Of a DNA stretch of 21,166 bases, positions 13,050 to 19,035 are shown piece by piece. The notes under the pieces are model-generated. The model had not been told where the DNA came from and did not search any database. It saw only the letters and a program-made list of their open reading frames with translations. The position numbers and the translations under genes are program-made. Each line of letters starts with the position of its first letter. The first letter of the stretch is position 1. This DNA is from UKL13-2 sp031394335 (GTDB taxonomy: Bacteria; Pseudomonadota; Gammaproteobacteria; Burkholderiales; Usitatibacteraceae): positions 1 through 21,166 of the forward strand of contig JANMXS010000257.1 in assembly GCA_031394335.1 (NCBI GenBank), given 5' to 3'.

Positions 13050-15284
13050 CTAGCGTCGCCGCACGCTTTCGACGCCGGCCACTTCACCCACGGTACGCAG
13101 CACCCGCACCAGCTCATCGCCGCGTTTTATTTCGATGGTGAAGCGCATCGAGGCCAGATTGCCGCGCGACAGCGTGTTGACGGCGGTGACATTGATGCGT
13201 TCGTGCGAGAACGCCTCCGAAATATCCCGCAGCAAACCCTGGCGGTCGGTAGCGGTAACTTCGATGTCGGCTGCAAACGGCTGATCGCCGGTATTGCCCC
13301 ACTCGGCCGGCATCAGGCGCTCGCGTTGTTCAGGACTTAGCGACGTGATATTCGCGCAATCCATGCGGTGCACCATCACCCCGCGGGTCTTGGTGACGAA
13401 GCCGACGATGGTGTCCGGCGGTAATGGCTTGCAGCATTTGGCGACCAGGGTAGCGATATTGTTGAGCCCCAGCACCAGCACGCCGCTGGAGGTCTTGGAC
13501 GCGCTTGCGGGTTGGCTCAATGCCCCAAACGCCAGCACTGGTGCGGCTTCCGGCTTGGTTGCCGTCAGTTCGCGCAGTGCCAGTTCAACCTGATGTGCGG
13601 TAATTTCACCGCGCCCGATCTCGGCCAGGCACTCGTCCAGGTCCTTGTGATTCAGCGCGGCGGCTACTTTCTCCAGCGCAATTGCAGTGGCGCCGGCGCG
13701 CGCCAGTTCGCGCTCCAGCGTCTGGCGCCCATGCGCTACATCGACTTCAAAATATTCCTGACGGAACCAGGCGCGTACTTTCGCCAGAGCGCGGTGGCTG
13801 GCCAGAAACCCGAGTTGCGGATTTAGCCAGTCGCGCGAGGGGCTGCCCTGCTTGGCGGCAAGGATTTCCACGCGCTGCGCATTCTGCAATTTGGTATTGA
13901 GCGGCACGATCGCGCCGTCGACCTTGGCGCCGCGGCAACGATGCCCAAGATCGGTATGTACATGATAGGCAAAGTCGACCGGCGTCGCGCCCGCCGTCAA
14001 ATCCACCACCCGACCCTGCGGGGTAAACACATAGACGGTATCGTTGAACAAGCCCTGCTTGATTTGTTCGGAAAAATCCCCTTTATCAACCAGCTCGTGC
14101 TTCCACTCCAGCACCTGGCGCAACCACGCGATCTTGTCCTCGAATTTCTTGTCCGCCGCCGTCTTGTGGGTGGCGCCTTCCTTGTAGCGCCAATGTGCCG
14201 CCACGCCGTGCTCGGACGCCGCATGCATCTCGACGGTGCGAATCTGCACCTCCAGCGTCTTGCCTTCCGGCCCGACCACGGCGGTATGCAGCGATTGATA
14301 GTTATTGGCCTTCGGCTGGGCGATGTAATCGTCGAACTCCCCCGCAATCGGCTGCCACAGGTTGTGCACCAGACTCAAGGCCGCGTAGCAGTCGGCGGTG
14401 CTGTCGACGAGGATGCGCACCGCGCGGATATCGAACAAGGATTCAAACGGCAGCCTCTTCGATTGCATCTTGCGATGGATCGACCAGATATGTTTGGGCC
14501 GTCCCGCCAGCTCGGCTTTCAAGCCGAGCTGGCCGAGTTCTGCACGCAGGGTATCGAGCAGGCGCTGAATGTATGCCTCGCGCTCAGCGCGCTTGCCGTC
14601 GAGCTGGGTGGCGATCCGCTTGTAGAGTTCCGGCTCCTGGAAGCGAAAGGAAAAATCCTCAAGCTCCCACTTGATGGCGAACACGCCCAGGCGATTGGCC
14701 AATGGTGCGAACAGGTCCAGCGTCTGGCGCGCCGCAGCGCGGCGTTCGGCATCGGGCGCCTGGGTGATGGCGCGCATGAACACCACACGCTCGGCCAACT
14801 TGATCAGCACCACGCGTACATCATCGGCCATCGCCAGCAGCATTTTGCGCATGGCTTCCAGGCCGGGGGCCGGGTCTTGCGCCTTGCCGCCCTCGGCTGC
14901 GCCGGCGCTGCGCGGGGGAGGAGTAAAGGTAAGGGCCTCGATCCTGCCGGCACGCAGCGCCCCGCCCACCAGCGCCGCTACCTCTGCACCGAAGGCGTCA
15001 GCGATGATCACCGTGTCGATCTCATTTTTGGGGAATGCACCAATAATGAGCGCAGCCGCGATCGTTTCCTCGTCGGCTTCAATGCCGAGCAGGATATCGG
15101 CGGTTCCCAGGGCGCGGGCCAGCGCGAGCTGACGGCCACTGGCCTGTGCGGCGGTGGCAACGAAATCGAGCGCCCGGCCGGCTACATGCGCGGCTGCGTC
15201 AGGCCCGGCCGCAAATACCGACAGACGCTGTTTGAAAGCGCTGATGGTCGGCAGGTCGGCGGAAGTGATTGAGGGCATTGGCAT
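13050..15284 (-). CDS. relA: GTP pyrophosphokinase RelA
   Basis: The 744-residue ribosome-associated (p)ppGpp synthetase has these domains in order: an HD-like hydrolase domain (about 30-190), the synthetase domain (about 255-385), TGS (about 415-478), a zinc-finger-like CC region (CCKPLPPDTIVGFV ... HRMDC, 617-643), and an ACT domain (about 670-744). Synthetase motifs include SIHRKMQSK, FDIRAVRILVDS, and NNYQSLHTAVVGPEGKTLEV. The residues preceding DYIA are E316-F-D-D319, the acidic ExDD signature of monofunctional RelA, as opposed to RxKD of SpoT/Rel. The hydrolase domain lacks the conserved H-D pair (the region reads IGAFPKNEIDTVIIADAFG), so only synthesis is expected, in response to uncharged tRNA on ribosomes. 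AGGA lies about 8 bases upstream of the ATG at 15284. The CoA-transferase gene follows 19 bases after the stop. Confidence 0.93.
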   Translation of the reverse strand: MPMPSITSADLPTISAFKQRLSVFAAGPDAAAHVAGRALDFVATAAQASGRQLALARALGTADILLGIEADEETIAAALIIGAFPKNEIDTVIIADAFGAEVAALVGGALRAGRIEALTFTPPPRSAGAAEGGKAQDPAPGLEAMRKMLLAMADDVRVVLIKLAERVVFMRAITQAPDAERRAAARQTLDLFAPLANRLGVFAIKWELEDFSFRFQEPELYKRIATQLDGKRAEREAYIQRLLDTLRAELGQLGLKAELAGRPKHIWSIHRKMQSKRLPFESLFDIRAVRILVDSTADCYAALSLVHNLWQPIAGEFDDYIAQPKANNYQSLHTAVVGPEGKTLEVQIRTVEMHAASEHGVAAHWRYKEGATHKTAADKKFEDKIAWLRQVLEWKHELVDKGDFSEQIKQGLFNDTVYVFTPQGRVVDLTAGATPVDFAYHVHTDLGHRCRGAKVDGAIVPLNTKLQNAQRVEILAAKQGSPSRDWLNPQLGFLASHRALAKVRAWFRQEYFEVDVAHGRQTLERELARAGATAIALEKVAAALNHKDLDECLAEIGRGEITAHQVELALRELTATKPEAAPVLAFGALSQPASASKTSSGVLVLGLNNIATLVAKCCKPLPPDTIVGFVTKTRGVMVHRMDCANITSLSPEQRERLMPAEWGNTGDQPFAADIEVTATDRQGLLRDISEAFSHERINVTAVNTLSRGNLASMRFTIEIKRGDELVRVLRTVGEVAGVESVRRR

Positions 15285-15302
15285 TAAATTATCCTGAACT
15301 GC

Positions 15303-15331
15303 ATTTTAAGCGATCTCGCCGCAGTGCCGAA
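15303..15331 (-). promoter_or_regulatory. Weak promoter candidate for relA
   Basis: On the minus strand TAAAAT (5 of 6 to the -10 consensus) is preceded after 17 bases by TTCGGC, a poor -35. It would give a very short leader before the ATG at 15284. The poor -35 makes this tentative. Confidence 0.25.
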
Positions 15332-15367
15332 ATTGCGCGCTACGTTGCGCGCTACATTGCGCGTTTT
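15332..15367. repeat. Three tandem 12-bp units upstream of relA
   Basis: ATTGCGCGCTAC, GTTGCGCGCTAC and ATTGCGCGTTTT follow one another without gap; the first two differ at one base and the third shares its first eight bases. The repeat lies in the 242-bp divergent region between relA and the ATP-grasp gene, just upstream of the relA -35 candidate. Confidence 0.75.
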
Positions 15368-15417
15368 ATCGCAATTCAGCGCCGCTAAAGTCCGAGCCTT
15401 GCGTGCGCTGGCGCCCA

Positions 15418-15445
15418 TTCCGCTGCCAATCACGCGGTATATACT
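15418..15445 (+). promoter_or_regulatory. Weak promoter candidate for the ATP-grasp/Anbu cluster
   Basis: TATACT (5 of 6 to the -10 consensus, 15440-15445) is preceded after 16 bases by TTCCGC. It lies 82 bases before the ATP-grasp start. The -35 is poor; an activator or alternative site is possible. Confidence 0.25.
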
Positions 15446-15526
15446 GGGCATGGCGTTTGCTTGTGTTGCGTTAAAGCTTTGAAATCGACGTAATTTCCTA
15501 AAACCAAAAACAGAACCGCAACCGCT

Positions 15527-16942
15527 ATGGCACTCAAACCCCTGTTCAACGAAATGTACGAGAACGACGGCGCGGTGCGTCCGCATTACGATGCCTTCGC
15601 CGACTGGCTGCACAACACCGCCCCCGAAAAAATCAAGCAGAATCGCGAAGCGGCCGACCTGCTGTTCCATCGCGTCGGCATCACCTTCGCGGTCTACGGC
15701 GAGGCTACCGGCACCGAACGCCTTATCCCCTTCGATATCGTGCCGCACATCATCCCCGCCGCCAAATGGGATGAAGTTTCGCGCGGCCTCAAGCAGCGGG
15801 TGGCCGCACTAAACGCTTTCCTGCACGATGTTTATCACGATCAGAAAATCCTGCGCGCCGGCAAGGTGCCGGCCAACAAGGTGACCGAAAATTCGCAGTT
15901 CCGTCCGGAAATGATCGGCATCGATGTGCCGGGAAACATTTACGCCCATATCGCCGGTATCGATCTGGTCAAGGATGCGGACGGCGAATACTACGTGCTC
16001 GAAGACAATCTGCGCACGCCGTCCGGTGTGTCCTACCTGCTCGAAAACCGCCGGATGATGATGCGCCTGTTCCCGGAACTGTTTGCCGTACAGCGCGTGC
16101 GGCCGGTCGATCACTATCCGGATCTGCTGCTCGAGACCCTGCGTAACGCCGCGCCGGTCGGCGTCGATAACCCGACCATTGTGTTGATGACACCGGGCAA
16201 CTTCAACTCGGCCTACTTCGAGCATGCCTTCCTTGCGCAACAGATGGGGATAGAGTTGGTTGAAGGCATCGACCTGTTCGTGCAGGACGACACCGTGTTC
16301 ATGCGCACCACGCAAGGGCCGCAGAAAGTCGATGTGATCTACCGGCGCATCGACGACGATTTCATCGATCCTGAAGCGTTCCGTGCCGATTCGATGCTGG
16401 GTGTGCCAGGGCTGATGCGCGCTTATCGCGCGGGTCGTGTCACCTTGGCAAATGCCGTCGGTACCGGTGTGGCCGACGATAAATCGATGTATCCCTATGT
16501 GCCGGAAATGATCCGTTTTTATCTGGACGAAGAGCCGATCCTCAAGAATGTCCACACCTACATGCTCGACAACAAGGACGACCTCGCCTATGTGCTGGAA
16601 CACCTGCACGAGTTGGTGGTGAAAGAGGCGCAGGGTTCCGGCGGCTACGGCATGCTGGTCGGGCCGACCTCGACCAAGGACGAGCGCGAACGCTATCGGC
16701 AGCGCATTCTCGATGCCCCCGAGCGCTTCATCGCCCAGCCCACCTTGTCGCTATCCGTATGTCCCACCTTCGTTGGTGAGGCGGTGGTGCCGCGTCATAT
16801 TGATCTGCGCCCCTACGTGCTTTCCGGTAAAACGGTCAGTTTCGTTCCCGGTGGCCTGACCCGCGTGGCGCTGCGCGAAGGCTCGCTGGTGGTCAATTCC
16901 TCGCAAGGCGGGGGCGTCAAAGATACCTGGATTGTGGATTGA
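15527..16942 (+). CDS. Circularly permuted ATP-grasp protein (type 2)
   Basis: The 471-residue protein belongs to the circularly permuted ATP-grasp group formerly DUF404/DUF407. Diagnostic blocks are GITFAVYGEATGTERLIPFD (51-70), IGIDVPGNIYAHIAGIDLVK (130-149), YYVLEDNLRTPSGVSYLLEN (155-174), then VVKEAQGSGGYGMLVGP (364-380) with the Lys/Glu and glycine-rich nucleotide loop, FIAQPTLSLSVCPTF (401-415) and HIDLRPYVLSG (424-434). ATP-grasp enzymes activate a carboxylate as acyl phosphate and join it to an amine or thiol, so this is the predicted amide-bond-forming member of the cluster. Its substrate is unknown. It starts at ATG 15527 in a clean frame with no strong ribosome-binding site. The alpha-E gene follows 175 bases later on the same strand. 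Confidence 0.92.
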   Translation: MALKPLFNEMYENDGAVRPHYDAFADWLHNTAPEKIKQNREAADLLFHRVGITFAVYGEATGTERLIPFDIVPHIIPAAKWDEVSRGLKQRVAALNAFLHDVYHDQKILRAGKVPANKVTENSQFRPEMIGIDVPGNIYAHIAGIDLVKDADGEYYVLEDNLRTPSGVSYLLENRRMMMRLFPELFAVQRVRPVDHYPDLLLETLRNAAPVGVDNPTIVLMTPGNFNSAYFEHAFLAQQMGIELVEGIDLFVQDDTVFMRTTQGPQKVDVIYRRIDDDFIDPEAFRADSMLGVPGLMRAYRAGRVTLANAVGTGVADDKSMYPYVPEMIRFYLDEEPILKNVHTYMLDNKDDLAYVLEHLHELVVKEAQGSGGYGMLVGPTSTKDERERYRQRILDAPERFIAQPTLSLSVCPTFVGEAVVPRHIDLRPYVLSGKTVSFVPGGLTRVALREGSLVVNSSQGGGVKDTWIVD

Positions 16943-17117
16943 CGTGGACTGTAACGACCCAATCGATAGCGCCTGGCTGGCTAAAAGTGGCGATAGCCGC
17001 GTTGCGCCTCCTCGCCAGAGTGCAGACTATGCCTGGTCGGCACGCCTTGCTCTCGCCACCGTGTTTGCCAAATTCGTCTCACCCATCCATCGACCTATTT
17101 GATCGTCACAGTCCACC

Positions 17118-18074
17118 ATGCTCTCAAGAACCGCTTCAACTCTGTACTGGATGTCACGCTACGTCGAACGCGCCGAAAACACCGCGCGCATTCTTGATGT
17201 GGCCTATCGCATGTCGCTGCTCACGGCCGACCCAGAATTGCAGGACCAGGAATGGTTTGCGCCGCTTAATATTACCGGCACCCTGTTCCCGTTCAGCGGG
17301 CGCCACGATATCGTGAACTGCAAGGAAGTGCTGCATTTCATGGCGCTCGACACCGACAACCCTTCGTCAATCTACAACTGCGCCAAGCAGGCGCGCGAGA
17401 ACGCCCGTGCGGTGCGCGGCACCATCACCAGCGAGATGTGGGAAGTGCTCAATGCCACCTGGCTGGAAATGCAGAATATGGATGAGGACCGCCTGTATGC
17501 CCGCGGCATCTCGGCGTTTTTTGAATGGGTGAAGGAACGCTCCCATCTGTTCCGCGGCGTCACCTTCGGCACCATTCGCCGCGATGAGGCCTTCCAGTTC
17601 CACCGCCTGGGCACTTATATGGAACGCGCCGACAATACCGCGCGCATGCTTGATGTCAAATACCATGTGTTGCTGCCGAGCGTGAAAGACGTCGGCGGCG
17701 CCGTCGATTATTACCAATGGTCGGCGGTATTGCGCTCGGTTTCGGCGTTCGAAGCCTACCGCAAGGTATATCGCGATATCATTACGCCATTGAAAGTGGC
17801 GGAGCTGCTGGTACTGCGCGACGATGTGCCGCGTTCCATGCATTTCTGCTATCAGGACATTTATGAAATCCTGAAAAAAGTACAAAACCGCTATTCCGTC
17901 GAAGCCACGCGCCAGGCTGGAGAGATTTACGCATCACTGCAATTCGGCACGATCCAGAACATTTTTCAGGACGGTTTGCACGAATACCTGACCGAGTTTC
18001 TGGAGGCCAGTTATGCACTGGGCGGTGAAATCCACGACGCTTTTTTTGCACCCTCCTTGCCCGCGGCGGCTTGA
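17118..18074 (+). CDS. Alpha-E domain protein (DUF403)
   Basis: This 318-residue, almost entirely alpha-helical protein opens with MLSRTASTLYWMSRYVERAE, the standard start of the alpha-E family. A second copy of the same signature occurs inside: YVERAENTARILDV at 15-28 and YMERADNTARMLDV at 167-180, so the protein appears to be an internal duplication. Alpha-E proteins are found almost only beside circularly permuted ATP-grasp enzymes and transglutaminase-like proteins, and in some genomes are fused to the ATP-grasp; a partner or substrate-carrying role is inferred, not shown. It lies between the ATP-grasp gene and Anbu (38 bases to the next start) and is probably co-transcribed. No metal- or nucleotide-binding motif is visible. 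Confidence 0.92.
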   Translation: MLSRTASTLYWMSRYVERAENTARILDVAYRMSLLTADPELQDQEWFAPLNITGTLFPFSGRHDIVNCKEVLHFMALDTDNPSSIYNCAKQARENARAVRGTITSEMWEVLNATWLEMQNMDEDRLYARGISAFFEWVKERSHLFRGVTFGTIRRDEAFQFHRLGTYMERADNTARMLDVKYHVLLPSVKDVGGAVDYYQWSAVLRSVSAFEAYRKVYRDIITPLKVAELLVLRDDVPRSMHFCYQDIYEILKKVQNRYSVEATRQAGEIYASLQFGTIQNIFQDGLHEYLTEFLEASYALGGEIHDAFFAPSLPAAA

Positions 18075-18112
18075 ATACCCAATGCATCCGCCGCTAACAA
18101 CAGACTGAAAAA

Positions 18113-18847
18113 ATGACTTACTGTGTTGCCATGAAGCTCGAGTCGGGGATGATCTTCGCATCTGACTCGCGAACCAATGCCGGTGTCGACCACATCGCCA
18201 CCTTCTGCAAAATGCGCGTCTATGAAAAGGCCGATGATCGCCTGATCGTGATTCTCTCCAGCGGCAATCTGTCGATGACGCAAGGGGTGATCAATATCCT
18301 GGATCGGCACAAATTTGCCGCCGAAGGCGTCGATACCATCTGGAATGCAAACAGCATGTTCGACGTTGCCGACCTGGCCGGTGAAGCCTTGCGCGAAATG
18401 ATGCGCAAGGATGGCCGGACGCTGGCGCAGAGCGGTATTGAAGCGTCCGCCAACCTGATTGTCGGCGGGCAGATTCGCGGCGAGATGCAGCGCCTGTTCC
18501 ATGTTTACCCCGAAGGCAACTTCATCGAAACCTCGGAAGAAACGCCCTACTTCCAGCTGGGTGAATCGAAATACGGCAAGCCGATCCTGGACCGTGTCGT
18601 CACCACCGGCACCCCGCAGAAAGAAGCGGCCAAATGCGTGCTGATCTCGTTCGATTCCACCATCAAATCCAATATTTCCGTCGGCCTGCCGATCGATCTG
18701 CTCTGGTACCCGGCCAATTCGCTGCGCGTCGGCGTGCAGCAGCGCATCCGCGAGGGCGACCCATATTTCTCGATGCTGCGGCAGCGTTGGGGCGGCGGTT
18801 TACGGCGCGTGTTCGGCGAGTTGCCGGATCCGGATTGGATGGAGTAG
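18113..18847 (+). CDS. Anbu, proteasome-type peptidase
   Basis: The 244-residue protein starts MTYCVAMKLESGMIFASDSR. After Met removal Thr2 becomes the N-terminal nucleophile, and the Asp (Asp18) in ASDSRTNAG and Lys33 in FCKMR occupy the positions of the catalytic Asp and Lys of proteasome beta subunits and HslV. Length and the C-terminal half (VVTTGTPQKEAAKCVLISFD, SNISVGLPIDLLWYP) match Anbu (bacterial proteasome-related peptidase, PF00227 fold), longer than HslV (about 175 residues). Published structures show Anbu forming open helical rings rather than stacked closed rings, and no natural substrate is known to me. No propeptide is seen, so it would be active after Met excision. No HslU-like unfoldase lies nearby, consistent with cleaving small or pre-unfolded peptides. 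Confidence 0.93.
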   Translation: MTYCVAMKLESGMIFASDSRTNAGVDHIATFCKMRVYEKADDRLIVILSSGNLSMTQGVINILDRHKFAAEGVDTIWNANSMFDVADLAGEALREMMRKDGRTLAQSGIEASANLIVGGQIRGEMQRLFHVYPEGNFIETSEETPYFQLGESKYGKPILDRVVTTGTPQKEAAKCVLISFDSTIKSNISVGLPIDLLWYPANSLRVGVQQRIREGDPYFSMLRQRWGGGLRRVFGELPDPDWME

Positions 18848-18900
18848 GTACCTTTAAGGCGCATTCATGCAGGCTGGGCTAGGCGCGGTTTTTTTGCGAC

Positions 18901-18986
18901 GTAACCCAACAAGCCCAGTAATTGCAAACGCAAGGGTCGAAGGCTGGGTTTGTTGGGTTACGCGGAAAAGCCGCTAACCCAACCTA
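18901..18986. repeat. Nested palindromic repeat between Anbu and transglutaminase genes
   Basis: GTAACCCAACAAGCCCAG (18901-18918) pairs with CTGGGTTTGTTGGGTTAC (18944-18961) with one G-T-type mismatch in 18. The right arm also pairs with a third copy: GTTGGGTTA (18952-18960) with TAACCCAAC (18978-18986), extended by GCGG/CCGC with loop AAAAG. The two hairpins share one arm and exclude each other. The GTTGGGTTA...TAACCCAAC unit resembles dispersed intergenic palindromes seen in many bacterial genomes. Confidence 0.8.
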
Positions 18987-19035
18987 CATATTTCGTTTCG
19001 CTGAAAATTACCAATCAAACACGGTTCCCCGCCCA

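Noticed and set aside
13941..15272. Long open frame (443 codons) on the plus strand opposite relA
   Set aside because: It is antisense to a fully conserved RelA, its composition is His/Arg/Gly-rich as expected for a GC-rich mirror frame, and it has no recognisable domain.
16939..17316. 125-codon open frame spanning the gap between the ATP-grasp and alpha-E genes
   Set aside because: It overlaps the well-supported N-terminus of the alpha-E protein in another frame and shows no domain; the 175-bp gap is treated as non-coding.
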